Shown: positions 1 to 9,726, numbered from the stretch's first letter. The stretch is DNA of 64,000 bases from Streptomyces sp. NRRL F-5122 (GCF_001507435.1 NZ_LMWH01000093.1:1-64000), one strand, 5' to 3'. Notes: generated from the sequence alone by a model not told the origin. Program-made: numbers and translations.

Positions 1-88
1 GACGGATCAACGTCCCCAGATCATCACTCGACCCACGCGAATCCTTCATCAGCGTCGACAGGGTCTGCGCCCCCATATCGAACTTCAT
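1..88 (-). CDS. WXG100-like hypothetical protein, 5' end only
   Basis: The reverse strand opens at ATG 86-88, behind a GGGGGAGG ribosome site, and runs off the left edge. The 29 visible residues begin MKFDMGAQTLSTLMKDSRGS. This resembles the N-terminus of small WXG100/ESX-type proteins common in Streptomyces, but the WXG turn itself would lie outside the window. The call rests on the start, the ribosome site and recall of similar proteins. Confidence 0.5.
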   Translation of the reverse strand, partial: MKFDMGAQTLSTLMKDSRGSSDDLGTLIR

Positions 89-453
89 CTTGCCTCCCCC
101 TATGGCGAGTTGACCTCACTGAACGATTCTGCACTCTCCATGTTCACGTCCAGCCGTCGCACTCGCAACCACCTGACGTCACAGCCCTGCTACAGGGAGC
201 AGACCTCGCGCCGCCGTGCGCGCACCCGTGCCGACGCGTCCCGCCTGCCCGAAAGACGGCGGCGGCGCCCGAGCAAGGCCCGCCGGACGATGGCGACATG
301 AGACCTGGATCACACAGGTCACAATCGGGTCTCGGTAGCCCTCACCCCTTGATTCACCTTCGTGTAATCGATTCCAATCCTTCGTGTCAGTCGTGTAAAC
401 GATTCCACGACTCACAAACGGACCCAAAGGACCCACAAGGAGGTGGTCCGGCG
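89..453. other. Divergent intergenic region with no gene
   Basis: 365 bases separate the partial left-hand gene from the lacI-rbs operon. Short open frames here have arginine-rich, shadow-like composition and no ribosome site. The region holds a 6-bp inverted repeat (GACCTG 302-307, CAGGTC 315-320), a possible -35 (TTGATT, 349-354) and the tandem operators listed separately. Confidence 0.6.
361..407 (+). promoter_or_regulatory. Tandem LacI-type operators ahead of the rbs operon
   Basis: Two near-identical 16-mers, CGTGTAATCGATTCCA (361-376) and CGTGTAAACGATTCCA (392-407), each have a central CG with AT-rich arms (AATCGATT, AAACGATT), as LacI/RbsR operators do. Their centres are 31 bp apart, about three helical turns, which suits cooperative binding on one face. 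They lie 47-93 bp upstream of the lacI start, so the operon's first gene probably represses its own transcription. Binding is inferred. Confidence 0.65.
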
Positions 454-1542
454 ATGGCGAGCATCAAGGACGTCGCCGCAGAGGCGGGCGTTTCCGTCGC
501 CACTGTGTCGCGCGTCCTGAACGACCACCCGTCGGTCAGCGCCGACGCACGTACCCGCGTGCTGGCCGCCGTCGAGGCGCTGGGCTACCGCCCCAACGCC
601 GTCGCCCGGTCCCTGCGCACCGACCAGACCCGCACCCTCGGCCTGGTCATCAGCGACGTACTGAACCCCTACTTCACCCACCTGGCCCGCTCCGTGGAGG
701 AGCAGGCCCGCGCGCTCGGCTACAGCGTGATCATCGGCAACGCCGACGAACGGCCTGACCTCCAGGACCACCATGTGCGGACCCTGCTGGACCGCCGGAT
801 CGACGGACTGCTCGTCTCGCCGACCGACGGAGGGTCGCCGCTCATGCTGGACGCGGCGCGGTCCGGGACGCCCATGGTCTTCGTCGACCGGTGGATCGCG
901 GGCGTCGACGTACCCGTGGTGCGGTCCGACGGACGCACCGCCGTGCACGACCTCGTCGCGCATCTGCACGGGCTCGGACACCGCCGGCTCGCGATCATCG
1001 CGGGCCCGGCGGCGACCACGACGGGACGTGAGCGTGTCGAGGCCTTCCGGCAGGCCCTGGCCGCCTACGGGCTGCCCCTCCCGGACAGCCACATAGGGCA
1101 GGGCGACTTCCAGGCCGAGAGCGGGCGCCGGGTCATGGAGCGGTTCCTGGACCTGGCCGAGCCGCCCGAGGCCGTCTTCGCCGCCGACAACCTCATGGCG
1201 CTCGGCGCGCTGGACGCCGTCCGTGTGCGCGGCCTGCGGGTACCGGACGACATCGCGCTCGCCGCGTTCGACGACATCCCGTGGTTCGTGCACACCGATC
1301 CGCCGATCACCGCCATAGCCCAGCCCACGGGCGAGCTGGGACGCGCTGCCGTGCGTGCGCTGGTCGACCGCATCGAGGGGCGGCCCCCCGAGTCCGTCAC
1401 CCTTCCCGCCCGTCTCGTCGCGCGCCGCTCGTGCGGCGAGCCCGCTTCCGCAGAGCCCCGGGTTCTGCAGAAGCCCCCGGTTCTCCAGGAGGCCACGGCT
1501 TCCGCGGAGCCGTCCCCCGCAACGAACAGGAGCCAGTCGTGA
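454..1542 (+). CDS. rbsR: LacI-family ribose operon repressor
   Basis: A 362-residue LacI/GalR regulator. The N-terminal helix-turn-helix and hinge helix (IKDVAAEAGVSVATVSRVL, about residues 4-22) are followed by a periplasmic-binding-protein-like effector domain to about residue 325. ATG 454 is chosen because AAGGAGGTGG sits just upstream; an in-frame start at 298 has none and lies before the operators. It is the first gene of the operon and its stop overlaps the rbsA start as GTGA. The ligand is probably ribose or ribose-5-phosphate, inferred from context. A tail of about 35 residues rich in Ala, Glu and Pro follows the fold and contains repeated ASAEP and PVLQ-like units. Confidence 0.88.
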   Translation: MASIKDVAAEAGVSVATVSRVLNDHPSVSADARTRVLAAVEALGYRPNAVARSLRTDQTRTLGLVISDVLNPYFTHLARSVEEQARALGYSVIIGNADERPDLQDHHVRTLLDRRIDGLLVSPTDGGSPLMLDAARSGTPMVFVDRWIAGVDVPVVRSDGRTAVHDLVAHLHGLGHRRLAIIAGPAATTTGRERVEAFRQALAAYGLPLPDSHIGQGDFQAESGRRVMERFLDLAEPPEAVFAADNLMALGALDAVRVRGLRVPDDIALAAFDDIPWFVHTDPPITAIAQPTGELGRAAVRALVDRIEGRPPESVTLPARLVARRSCGEPASAEPRVLQKPPVLQEATASAEPSPATNRSQS

Positions 1543-3068
1543 GCAACCCGGACGAGTTGCTGCGCATCGAAGGCATACGCAAGACCTTCCCCGGCGTGGT
1601 CGCCCTCGACGGCGTCGACTTCGACCTGCGCAGGGGCGAGGTGCATGTGCTGCTCGGTGAGAACGGCGCGGGCAAGAGCACCCTGATCAAGATGCTCTCC
1701 GGCGCCTACCGCCCCGATGGCGGGCGGATCCTGGCCGGCGGCGAGGAGGTGCGCATCAACAGTGCGCAGGACTCCGAGCGCCTCGGGATCGCCACCATCT
1801 ACCAGGAGTTCAACCTCGTTCCCGACCTGACCGTCGCCGAGAACATCTTCCTCGGCCGGCAGCCGCGCAGGCTCGGGATGATCGACAGGAAGCGGATGGA
1901 GGCCGACGCCGCCCGGCTCCTGGAACGCGTCGGTGTGCAGGTGTCCCCGCGCGCCCGGGTCCGTGAACTCGGCATCGCACGTCTGCAGATGATCGAGATC
2001 GCCAAGGCGCTGAGCCTGGACGCGCGGGTGCTCATCATGGACGAGCCGACGGCCGTGCTCACCTCCGAAGAGGTCGAGAAGCTGTTCTCCATCGTCCGCA
2101 CACTGCGCGAGGACGGCGTCGGGATCGTCTTCATCACCCACCATCTCGAGGAGATCGCCGCCCTCGGGGACCGGGTGACCGTGATCCGCGACGGCAGGAG
2201 CGTCGGGCAGGTGCCCGCCTCCACACCCGAGGACGAGCTCGTACGCCTCATGGTGGGGCGGTCGATCGAGCAGCAGTACCCGCGCGAACGGCCCGCATCG
2301 GGCGGCGCGTTGCTCACCGTCGAGGGCCTCACCCGCAACGGGGTGTTCCACGACGTGTCCTTCGAGGTGCGGGCCGGTGAGGTCGTCGGCATCGCCGGGC
2401 TCGTCGGGGCCGGCCGTACGGAGGTCGTCCGGGCCGTGTTCGGTGCCGACCCCTATGACAAGGGCGCGGTGAAGGTCGCGGGTACCGAGGTCCGGCGGCA
2501 CGACGTGAACGCCGCGATGGATGCCGGAATCGGGCTCGTGCCCGAGGACCGCAAGGGCCAGGGGCTTGTCCTCGACGCGTCCGTCGAGGAGAACCTGGGG
2601 CTCGTGACCATGCGGACCGCGACCCACGGCGGTCTGGTCGACCGCCGGGGCCAGCGGGCCGCCGCCGCGAAGGTCGCCGAGCAGCTCGGTGTGCGGATGG
2701 CCGGACTCGGGCAGCACGTGCGCACCCTGTCCGGCGGCAACCAGCAGAAGGTCGTCATCGGAAAGTGGCTGCTGGCGAACACCAAGGTGCTCATCCTCGA
2801 CGAGCCGACGCGCGGTATCGACGTCGGCGCCAAGGTCGAGATCTACCAGCTGGTCAACGAACTCACGGCCGCCGGCGCCGCCGTCCTGATGATCTCCAGC
2901 GATCTGCCCGAGGTGCTCGGCATGAGCGACCGGGTGCTGGTGATGGCCCAGGGCCGGATCGCGGGCGAGCTGACCGCCGACGAGGCGACGCAGGACTCCG
3001 TCATGGCGCTCGCCGTCTCCACACCCACCACGTCTGTCAATGAAAGGGAGGCCACCCGTGGCCACTGA
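1539..3068 (+). CDS. rbsA: Ribose ABC transporter, duplicated ATP-binding protein RbsA
   Basis: A 509-residue CUT2-class ATPase with two nucleotide-binding domains. The first has Walker [10 protein letters not shown] near residue 42 and Walker [13 protein letters not shown]. The second has the degenerate P-loop GLVGAGRTE typical of the class and signature LSGGNQQK near residue 396, followed by [10 protein letters not shown]. The first-domain signature is degenerate ([15 protein letters not shown]). GTG 1539 overlaps the lacI stop, with AACAGGAG as ribosome site. It powers import through the fused permease/binding protein encoded next. Ribose is assigned because rbsK and rbsD share the operon. 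Confidence 0.92.
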   Translation: MSNPDELLRIEGIRKTFPGVVALDGVDFDLRRGEVHVLLGENGAGKSTLIKMLSGAYRPDGGRILAGGEEVRINSAQDSERLGIATIYQEFNLVPDLTVAENIFLGRQPRRLGMIDRKRMEADAARLLERVGVQVSPRARVRELGIARLQMIEIAKALSLDARVLIMDEPTAVLTSEEVEKLFSIVRTLREDGVGIVFITHHLEEIAALGDRVTVIRDGRSVGQVPASTPEDELVRLMVGRSIEQQYPRERPASGGALLTVEGLTRNGVFHDVSFEVRAGEVVGIAGLVGAGRTEVVRAVFGADPYDKGAVKVAGTEVRRHDVNAAMDAGIGLVPEDRKGQGLVLDASVEENLGLVTMRTATHGGLVDRRGQRAAAAKVAEQLGVRMAGLGQHVRTLSGGNQQKVVIGKWLLANTKVLILDEPTRGIDVGAKVEIYQLVNELTAAGAAVLMISSDLPEVLGMSDRVLVMAQGRIAGELTADEATQDSVMALAVSTPTTSVNEREATRGH

Positions 3069-5004
3069 CACGCTCAAGGGCACAGCGGGCGCCGGTGGCG
3101 CCACGGGGGTGCGCCGCCTGCTCCTCGACAACGGCGCGCTCACCGCGCTGATCGTCCTGGTCATCGCCATGTCGGCGCTGTCCGGTGACTTCCTCACGAC
3201 GGACAACCTGCTGAACATCGGCGTGCAGGCCGCGGTGACCGCCATCCTCGCCTTCGGTGTCACCTTCGTGATCGTCTCGGCGGGCATCGACCTGTCGGTC
3301 GGCTCGGTCGCCGCGCTGTCGGCCACGGTGCTCGCCTGGAGCGCCACCTCGGCGGGGATCCCGGTCGTCATAGCCGTGCTCCTCGCCATCGCGACGGGCC
3401 TCGCGTGCGGTCTCGTCAACGGCATACTGATCTCGTACGGCAAGCTGCCGCCGTTCATCGCGACGCTCGCCATGCTGTCGGTGGGCCGCGGTCTGTCGCT
3501 GGTGATCTCACAGGGTTCCCCGATCGCGTTCCCCAGCTCGATCTCGCACCTGGGTGACACGCTCGGCGGCTGGCTGCCCGTGCCGGTGCTGGTCATGGTC
3601 GTCGTGGGCCTGATCACCGCGTTCGTGCTGGGCCGCACCTACATCGGCCGCTCGATGTACGCCATCGGCGGCAACGAGGAGGCCGCGCGCCTGTCCGGTC
3701 TGCGGGTGAAGAAGCAGAAGCTCGCGATCTACGCGCTGTCCGGTCTGTTCGCCGCGGCCGCGGGCATCGTGCTCGCCTCGCGGCTGTCGTCGGCGCAGCC
3801 CCAGGCCGCCAACGGCTACGAGCTCGACGCGATCGCCGCGGTCGTCATCGGCGGCGCCTCCCTCGCGGGCGGCACCGGCAAGGCCTCCGGCACGCTGATC
3901 GGCGCGCTGATCCTCGCGGTGCTGCGCAACGGCCTCAACCTCCTCTCGGTGTCGGCCTTCTGGCAGCAGGTCGTGATCGGTGTCGTGATCGCCCTGGCGG
4001 TCCTGCTGGACACGGTGCGGCGCAAGGCGGGGGCCACGCCGGTCGCCGCGGGCACCTCTCCGGGCGGCAAGGGCAAGCAGGCGGCGACATACGTGCTGGC
4101 CGCCGTGGTCGCGGCGGCCGTGGTGGGCGGAGTCTCCTTCCTGCACGGTGGTTCGTCCTCCACGACGCAGAAGATCGGTCTGTCGCTCTCCACCCTCAAC
4201 AACCCCTTCTTCGTGCAGATCAAGTCAGGCGCGCAGGCGGAGGCGAAGAAGCTGGGCGTCGACCTGACCGTCACGGACGCCCAGAACGATGCCTCGCAGC
4301 AGGCCAACCAGCTGCAGAACTTCACCAGCTCGGGCCTGAGTTCGATCATCGTCAACCCGGTGGACTCGGACGCCGCCGGCCCCGCGGTGCGGGGCGCGAA
4401 CAAGGCCGACATCCCCGTCGTGGGCGTCGACCGGGCCGTCAACAAGGCGAAGACGGCGGCGCTGGTCGCCTCCGACAACATCGAGGGCGGCAAGCTCGCC
4501 GCTCAGGCGCTCGCCGAGAAGCTGGGCGGCAAGGGCAGGATCATCATCCTGCAGGGCCAGGCGGGCACGTCCGCGAGCCGTGAGCGCGGGGCCGGCTTCG
4601 CCGAGGGTCTCAAGGCCTACCCGGGCATCCAGGTCGTGGCCAAGCAGCCGGCCGACTTCGACCGGACCAAGGGCCTCGACGTGATGTCGAACCTGCTCCA
4701 GGCGCACCCGGACGTCCAGGGCGTCTTCGCCGAGAACGACGAGATGGCGCTCGGCGCGATCAAGGCACTCGGCTCCAAGGCGGGTACGTCGGTCCAGGTC
4801 GTCGGCTTCGACGGCGAGCCCGACGGCCTGAACGCGGTCAAGGCAGGCACGCTGTACGCCTCGGTGGCACAGCAGCCGACGCAGCTCGGCCGGATCGCGG
4901 TCGACAACGCGCTGCGGGCCGCCGAGGGCAAGAAGGTCGCCGAGACGGTGAAGGTTCCGGTGAAGGTCGTCACGAAGCAGAACGTGGCCGGGTTCAGCGG
5001 CTGA
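3058..5004 (+). CDS. rbsC: Fused ribose ABC permease and substrate-binding protein
   Basis: A 648-residue protein joining two normally separate subunits. Residues 1 to about 335 are a BPD_transp_2 permease of RbsC type: many hydrophobic helices, the [10 protein letters not shown] motif, and the [20 protein letters not shown] loop. A further helix (about 345-363) follows, then from about residue 372 an RbsB-type sugar-binding domain ([39 protein letters not shown]). There is no signal peptide or lipobox, so the permease and the extra helix would hold the binding domain on the outer face. GTG 3058 overlaps rbsA by 11 bases and follows AAAGGGAGG. No separate rbsB lies in the window. Confidence 0.9.
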   Translation: MATDTLKGTAGAGGATGVRRLLLDNGALTALIVLVIAMSALSGDFLTTDNLLNIGVQAAVTAILAFGVTFVIVSAGIDLSVGSVAALSATVLAWSATSAGIPVVIAVLLAIATGLACGLVNGILISYGKLPPFIATLAMLSVGRGLSLVISQGSPIAFPSSISHLGDTLGGWLPVPVLVMVVVGLITAFVLGRTYIGRSMYAIGGNEEAARLSGLRVKKQKLAIYALSGLFAAAAGIVLASRLSSAQPQAANGYELDAIAAVVIGGASLAGGTGKASGTLIGALILAVLRNGLNLLSVSAFWQQVVIGVVIALAVLLDTVRRKAGATPVAAGTSPGGKGKQAATYVLAAVVAAAVVGGVSFLHGGSSSTTQKIGLSLSTLNNPFFVQIKSGAQAEAKKLGVDLTVTDAQNDASQQANQLQNFTSSGLSSIIVNPVDSDAAGPAVRGANKADIPVVGVDRAVNKAKTAALVASDNIEGGKLAAQALAEKLGGKGRIIILQGQAGTSASRERGAGFAEGLKAYPGIQVVAKQPADFDRTKGLDVMSNLLQAHPDVQGVFAENDEMALGAIKALGSKAGTSVQVVGFDGEPDGLNAVKAGTLYASVAQQPTQLGRIAVDNALRAAEGKKVAETVKVPVKVVTKQNVAGFSG

Positions 5005-5116
5005 CCCCCGCGCCCGTTCGGCGCCTCGGCCGCGGGCCGCGCCTTGGGTGCGGTTCGTGGCCGGGCGCCGGCCTCACCGATGCAGGGATCCACGGGGATC
5101 CGTTGGGAGACAGTTC

Positions 5117-6016
5117 ATGTACGACTACGACCTCCTGGTCGTCGGATCGGCCAACGCCGACCTGGTGATCCGGGTCGAGCGCCGGCCCGCGGCCGGGGAG
5201 ACGGTGCTCGGCTCCGACCTGGTCGTCCACCCGGGCGGGAAGGGTGCGAACCAGGCGGTCGCGGCCGCCCGGCTCGGCGCCCGTACGGCGCTGCTGGCCC
5301 GGGTCGGCGACGACGGGCACGGCCGGCTGCTGCTCCAGTCCCAGCGCGCGGCCGGTGTCGACCCGGCGGGGGTCCTGGTGGGCGGAGCACCCACCGGTGT
5401 CGCGCTGATCACGGTGGACCCGTCGGGGGACAACAGCATCGTGGTCTCGCCGGGCGCCAACGCCCGGCTCGCCCCGGAGGACGTGCGGGCCGCGAGCGGT
5501 CTGCTGCACGCCTCCCGGGTGGTCTCCGCGCAGTTGGAGATCCCGCTGGAGACGGTCGTGGAGGTGGTACGGCGCCTGCCGCCCGGCACCCGCTTCGTAC
5601 TGAACCCGTCGCCGCCCCGGCCGCTGCCCGCCGAGGTGCTCGCGGCGTGCGACCCGCTGATCGTCAACGAGCACGAGGCCCGGGTCATCGCCGGCGGCGA
5701 GCTGGACGGCTCGCCCGAGGACTGGGCGGCCGCGCTGCTGGCTCTCGGCCCGCGCTCGGTCGTGGTGACGCTGGGCGCGGAAGGCGCACTGGTCGCCACC
5801 GGCGAGGCCATGACCAGGATCAAGTCCGTGAAGGTGGACGCGGTGGACACGACGGGCGCGGGCGACGCCTTCACGGCGGCGCTGGCGTGGCGTCTGGGCG
5901 CGGGCTCGCCGCTGCCGGAGGCGGCGGCGTACGCGGCGCGGGTCGGCGCGGCCGCGGTGACCCGGCCCGGCGCGCAGGAGTCCTTCCCGACCGCCGAGGA
6001 GGTCGAGTCCCTGTGA
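5117..6016 (+). CDS. rbsK: Ribokinase
   Basis: A 299-residue PfkB-family kinase that phosphorylates ribose to ribose-5-phosphate in the cytoplasm. It has the N-terminal PfkB signature (HPGGKGANQAVAAARLG) and the C-terminal DTTGAGDAFTAAL motif near residues 246-258, whose Asp is the catalytic base. The family length is about 300-310. ATG 5117 follows GGGAGA and begins MYDYDLLVVGSANADLV, matching the family start; upstream in-frame codons are not conserved in character. It lies 112 bases after the transporter and overlaps rbsD as GTGA. Confidence 0.93.
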   Translation: MYDYDLLVVGSANADLVIRVERRPAAGETVLGSDLVVHPGGKGANQAVAAARLGARTALLARVGDDGHGRLLLQSQRAAGVDPAGVLVGGAPTGVALITVDPSGDNSIVVSPGANARLAPEDVRAASGLLHASRVVSAQLEIPLETVVEVVRRLPPGTRFVLNPSPPRPLPAEVLAACDPLIVNEHEARVIAGGELDGSPEDWAAALLALGPRSVVVTLGAEGALVATGEAMTRIKSVKVDAVDTTGAGDAFTAALAWRLGAGSPLPEAAAYAARVGAAAVTRPGAQESFPTAEEVESL

Positions 6017-6402
6017 AGAAGGCCGGAATTCTGAACCGTCACCTCGCGGGCGCCCTAGCCGAGCTGGGGCACGGGGACACGGTCCTCGTGTGCGATGCGG
6101 GCATGCCCATCCCGGCGGGGCCGCGGGTGGTCGACCTGGCGTTCCGCGCGGGGGTGCCGTCCTTCGCCGAGGTCCTCGACGGACTGCTGGACGAGCTGGT
6201 GGTGGAGGGTGCGACGGCGGCGCACGAGGTGCGGGGAGCGAACCCCGAGGCCTCGTCCCTGCTGGACGCCCGCTTCCCGGAGCTCGCGTTGATATCCCAC
6301 GAGAAGCTGAAGGAACTGGCGGCGGACGCACGCCTGGTCGTCCGCACGGGCGAGGCCCGGCCGTACGCGAACGTGCTGCTGCGCTGCGGAGTGTTCTTCT
6401 AG
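6013..6402 (+). CDS. rbsD: D-ribose pyranase
   Basis: A 129-residue RbsD/FucU-family mutarotase that converts the beta-pyranose form of ribose to the furanose used by ribokinase. The N-terminus MKKAGILNRHLAGALAELGHGD carries the conserved His of the active site, followed by DAGMPIP; the C-terminus has VVRTGEARPYANVLLRCGVFF, typical of the family. GTG 6013 overlaps the rbsK stop. This is the last gene of the operon, with a strong hairpin 31 bases later. Confidence 0.93.
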   Translation: MKKAGILNRHLAGALAELGHGDTVLVCDAGMPIPAGPRVVDLAFRAGVPSFAEVLDGLLDELVVEGATAAHEVRGANPEASSLLDARFPELALISHEKLKELAADARLVVRTGEARPYANVLLRCGVFF

Positions 6403-6433
6403 CCGGGCCCGGGGCCTCGGCCCGGGAACGATT

Positions 6434-6467
6434 CGAGGGGGTCCGGTTCTCGAACCGGACCCCCTCG
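6434..6467 (+). terminator. Terminator of the rbs operon
   Basis: A perfect inverted repeat with 16-base arms (CGAGGGGGTCCGGTTC and its complement) and essentially no loop beyond the central bases. It lies between rbsD and the convergent isomerase gene. There is no U tract, which is usual for Streptomyces. It could act in both directions. Confidence 0.85.
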
Positions 6468-6593
6468 CGTTCTCCCCTCCTGCCGGAACCCCCCGCGATC
6501 CCCCCAGATCCCCCTCCAGAGGTTCCGACGCCCAGTACGACAGCCGGGGTCGGGGAAGGGTTGCACGGTCCCCGCTTGATTTTCCTCCGGGTC

Positions 6594-7430
6594 CTAGACC
6601 ACGTGCTCCACGAAGCGCGCCACCGTTTCGGCCAGCACCTCCCGCCCGTCCCTGGCCCACAGCGCGTCGTTGAAGAGCTCGACCTCGATCGGGCCGGTGT
6701 AACCCGCCGCCTCCACGTATCCCGTCCACTCCCGCATGTCGATCGCCCCGTCACCGAGCCGGCCCCGGCCGTTGAGGACTCCCTCCGGCAGCGGGGTGGT
6801 CCAGTCGGCGAGCTGGAAGGCGTGGATGCGGCCGCCGGCGCCCGCACGCGCGATCTGCCCGGGAGCCGTGTCGTCCCACCAGATGTGGTACGTGTCGATC
6901 GTGACCCCCACCTGCCCTGCCGGGAAACGCTCGGCGAGGTCCAGTGCCTGCGCCAGGGTGGACACCACGCAGCGGTCTGCGGCGTACATCGGGTGGAGGG
7001 GCTCGAGGGCCAGTCGCACACTCCGCTCCGCGGCGTACGGTGCCAACTCGGCCAGGGCGTCCGCGACTCGTTCCCGTGCCCCGCGCAGGTCCCGGGAGCC
7101 GGCCGGAAGTCCGCCCGACACCAGGACCAGCGTGTCCGTGCCCAGGGTCGCCGCCTCGTCGACCGCCCGGCGGTTGTCGGACAGGGCGCGGACCCGTTCG
7201 ACCGGGTCGATCGCGGTGAGGAAGCCGCCGCGGCACAGCGTCGTCACCGCCAGCCCGAAGTCGCGGCACAGCCTCGCCGCGGCCTGCACCCCGTACGACC
7301 GCACCGGGTCCCGCCACAGACCCGCATTGCGCACCCCCGACTCCGCGCAGGCCGAGACCAGTTCGGGGATGCTCAGCTGCTTCACCGTCATCTGGTTGAC
7401 GGAGAAGCGCTCCGGTGCCGTGCCGCTCAT
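6594..7430 (-). CDS. Sugar phosphate isomerase/epimerase (AP endonuclease 2 family)
   Basis: A 278-residue TIM-barrel protein of the xylose-isomerase-like family used in sugar and inositol catabolism. Supporting motifs are LALEPLHPMYAADRCVV, the metal-site stretch VGVTIDTYHIWWD, and the C-terminal YTGPIEVELFND. ATG 7430 overlaps the stop of the upstream DUF993 gene as ATGA, so the two are translationally coupled. It is the last gene of a three-gene operon with DUF993 and an oxidoreductase. The substrate cannot be read from the sequence. Confidence 0.85.
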   Translation of the reverse strand: MSGTAPERFSVNQMTVKQLSIPELVSACAESGVRNAGLWRDPVRSYGVQAAARLCRDFGLAVTTLCRGGFLTAIDPVERVRALSDNRRAVDEAATLGTDTLVLVSGGLPAGSRDLRGARERVADALAELAPYAAERSVRLALEPLHPMYAADRCVVSTLAQALDLAERFPAGQVGVTIDTYHIWWDDTAPGQIARAGAGGRIHAFQLADWTTPLPEGVLNGRGRLGDGAIDMREWTGYVEAAGYTGPIEVELFNDALWARDGREVLAETVARFVEHVV

Positions 7431-8578
7431 CCGTCCACCCCGTACAGGGACAGCAGTGTCCTCATCCTTGTCTCCGCACGCTCGGGATCCGGGAACAGCC
7501 CAAGAACGTCGGCGAGTTCGTACGCCTTCACCAAGTGCGGCAGCGAGCGCGCCGACTGGAGGCCGCCCACCATGGTGAAGTGGTCCTGGTGGCCGGCGAG
7601 CCAGGCGAGGAGGACCACGCCCGTCTTGTAGAAACGGGTGGGCGACTGGAACAGGTGGCGGGACAACTCCACCGTCGGGTCGAGGAGTTCGCGGAAGCCC
7701 GCCGTATCACCCGTGTCCAGTGTCCGCACCGCCTCGGCCGCCATGGGACCCAGCGGGTCGAAGACGCCGAGCAGCGCGTGGCTGAAGCCCTTCTCGTCGC
7801 CCGCGATCAGCTCGGGATAGTGGAAGTCGTCTCCCGTGTAGCAGCGCACACCCCACGGGAGGCGGCGTCGCAGATCGATCTCACGCCGGGCGTCGAGCAG
7901 CGAGATCTTCACGCCGTCCACCTTGTCCGGGTGCGCGGCGACGATCTCCAGGAACACCTCTGTGGCCGTGTCGAGGTCGGCCGAACCCCAGTAGCCCTCG
8001 AGGGCCGGATCGAACATCGAGCCGAGCCAGTGCACGATCACCGGGTCGGCGACCTGGTGCAGCAGGTGGCCGTAGAGATCGAGATAGTCCTCTGGGCCCC
8101 CCGCGGTTGCGGCCAGCGCACGGGACGCCATGAGGATCGCCTGTGCGCCCGCCCCCTCGACGACGGCGAGTTGTTCCTCGTAGGCCGCACGGATCTCCGC
8201 CAGGGAGCCGGCCGCCAACTGGTCGGTTCCGGCGCCACAGGCGATGCGGCCGCCGACGGCATTCGCCTCGGCCGCGGACCGGCGGATCAGTTCCGCCGCG
8301 CCCGCCCAGTCCAGTCCCGTCCCGCGCTGGGCCGTGTCCATGGCCTCGGCGACACCGAGTCCGTGCGACCACAGATGGCGGCGGAAGGCCAGGGTGGCGT
8401 CCCAGTCGACGGCGGCGGGCGCGTCCGGGGACACGTCCGCGTACGGGTCGGCCACGACGTGTGCGGCGGCGTAGACCGTACGGGAGGTGAAAGGGGTGCC
8501 GGTGGAGACGACGAGGGGCGCGCGGCGCGGCTCGTACGTCCTGAGCCTGCCGTCCGCGCCCGGGAGCCGGATGGTCAC
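7427..8578 (-). CDS. DUF993 family dihydrodipicolinate synthase-like protein
   Basis: A 383-residue protein matching DUF993 in character, a family with the dihydrodipicolinate synthase/aldolase barrel fold. The segment VDGVKISLLD may hold the Schiff-base lysine. Further motifs are PVIVHWLGSMFDPALEGYWG and TGDDFHYPELI. GTG 8578 is chosen because it overlaps the oxidoreductase stop (GTGA) and begins MTIRLPGADGRLRTY; the frame stays open upstream but only inside the neighbouring gene. It probably cleaves or condenses a keto-sugar acid handled by its two operon partners; the substrate is unknown. Confidence 0.82.
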   Translation of the reverse strand: MTIRLPGADGRLRTYEPRRAPLVVSTGTPFTSRTVYAAAHVVADPYADVSPDAPAAVDWDATLAFRRHLWSHGLGVAEAMDTAQRGTGLDWAGAAELIRRSAAEANAVGGRIACGAGTDQLAAGSLAEIRAAYEEQLAVVEGAGAQAILMASRALAATAGGPEDYLDLYGHLLHQVADPVIVHWLGSMFDPALEGYWGSADLDTATEVFLEIVAAHPDKVDGVKISLLDARREIDLRRRLPWGVRCYTGDDFHYPELIAGDEKGFSHALLGVFDPLGPMAAEAVRTLDTGDTAGFRELLDPTVELSRHLFQSPTRFYKTGVVLLAWLAGHQDHFTMVGGLQSARSLPHLVKAYELADVLGLFPDPERAETRMRTLLSLYGVDG

Positions 8579-9726
8579 AGCACGATCTCCGGTACGTCGA
8601 TCCGGCGGCCCTCGGCCGAGGACATCAGGCCCAGTTCGGCGAGCTGGACGCCGCGGGCGCCGGCCAGCAGGTCCCAGTGGTAGGGCGCGTCGGCGTACAC
8701 ATGCCGGAGGAACAGCTCCCACTGCGCCCTGAAGCCGTTGCCGAACTCGGCGTTGTCCGGCACCTCCTGCCACTGGTCGCGGAAGGCGTCCGCGGCGGCG
8801 ACGTCCGGGTTCCAGACCGGCTTGGGGGTGGCGGACCTGTGCTGCACCCGGCACCCGCGCAGCCCGGCGACGGCCGAACCCTCGGTGCCGTCGACCTGGA
8901 ACTCGACGAGTTCGTCGCGGTGGACGCGCACGGCCCAGGAGGAGTTGATCTGGGCGATCACGCCGCCTTCCAGTTCGAAGACGCCGTAGGCCGCGTCGTC
9001 GGCCGTGGCGCCGTACGGCTTGCCGTTCTCGTCCCAGCGCCGGGGGACATGGGTGGTGACCAGGGCCTGGACGGAGCGGACCCGGCCGAACAGCTCGTGC
9101 AGCACATAGTCCCAGTGCGGGAACATGTCGACGGCGATCCCGCCACCGTCCTCGGCCCGGTAGTTCCAGGAGGGCCGCTGGGCGGACTGCCAGTCACCCT
9201 CGAAGACCCAGTAGCCGAACTCGCCGCGGACGGACAGGATCCGGCCGAAGAAGCCGCCGTCGACCAGGCGCTTCAGCTTCAGCAGTCCGGGCAAAAAGAT
9301 CTTGTCCTGGACGACCCCGTGCCTGACGCCCCTGGCGCGGGCCAGGCGGGCCAGCTCCAGCGCGCCCTCCAGGCCCGTCGCGGTGGGCTTCTCCGTGTAG
9401 ATGTGCTTGCCCGCCGCGATCGCCCTTCTGATCGACTCCTCGCGCGCCGAGGTGACCTGGGCGTCGAAGTAGATCTCGACGTCGGGTTCGGCGAGGACCG
9501 CGTCCACGTCGGTCGACCAGTGGTCGAGTCCGTAGCGCGCGGCGAGCGCCTTCAGCGCGTGCTCGCGGCGGCCGACCAGCACGGGCTCGGGCCACAGCAG
9601 GGTGCCGTCGTCCAGCTCGAGGCCGCCCTGTTCGCGGATGGCGAGGATGGAACGGACCAGGTGCTGCCGATGTCCCATGCGCCCCGTCACGCCGTTCATG
9701 GCGATGCGCACCGTCCTGCGTGTCAC
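8575..9726 (-). CDS. Gfo/Idh/MocA family oxidoreductase
   Basis: A 383-residue NAD(P)-dependent sugar dehydrogenase. The N-terminal Rossmann segment is RRTVRIAMNGVTGRMGHRQHL. The EKPTATGLEGALEL motif near residue 107 carries the conserved Glu-Lys-Pro, and a C-terminal alpha/beta domain follows. GTG 9726 sits behind ACGGAGG; the nearby ATG is followed at once by a stop. It is the first gene of the operon with DUF993 and the isomerase, divergent from a lacI gene across 356 bases containing a palindromic operator. Its role is oxidation of an unidentified sugar or polyol. Confidence 0.87.
   Translation of the reverse strand: MTRRTVRIAMNGVTGRMGHRQHLVRSILAIREQGGLELDDGTLLWPEPVLVGRREHALKALAARYGLDHWSTDVDAVLAEPDVEIYFDAQVTSAREESIRRAIAAGKHIYTEKPTATGLEGALELARLARARGVRHGVVQDKIFLPGLLKLKRLVDGGFFGRILSVRGEFGYWVFEGDWQSAQRPSWNYRAEDGGGIAVDMFPHWDYVLHELFGRVRSVQALVTTHVPRRWDENGKPYGATADDAAYGVFELEGGVIAQINSSWAVRVHRDELVEFQVDGTEGSAVAGLRGCRVQHRSATPKPVWNPDVAAADAFRDQWQEVPDNAEFGNGFRAQWELFLRHVYADAPYHWDLLAGARGVQLAELGLMSSAEGRRIDVPEIVL

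Noticed and set aside
1065..3638. Very long reverse-strand open frame (857 codons) opposite rbsA
   Set aside because: It lies antisense to the clearly conserved ATPase, has His/Gly/Asp-rich shadow composition and no family motif; long antisense frames are a by-product of high GC.
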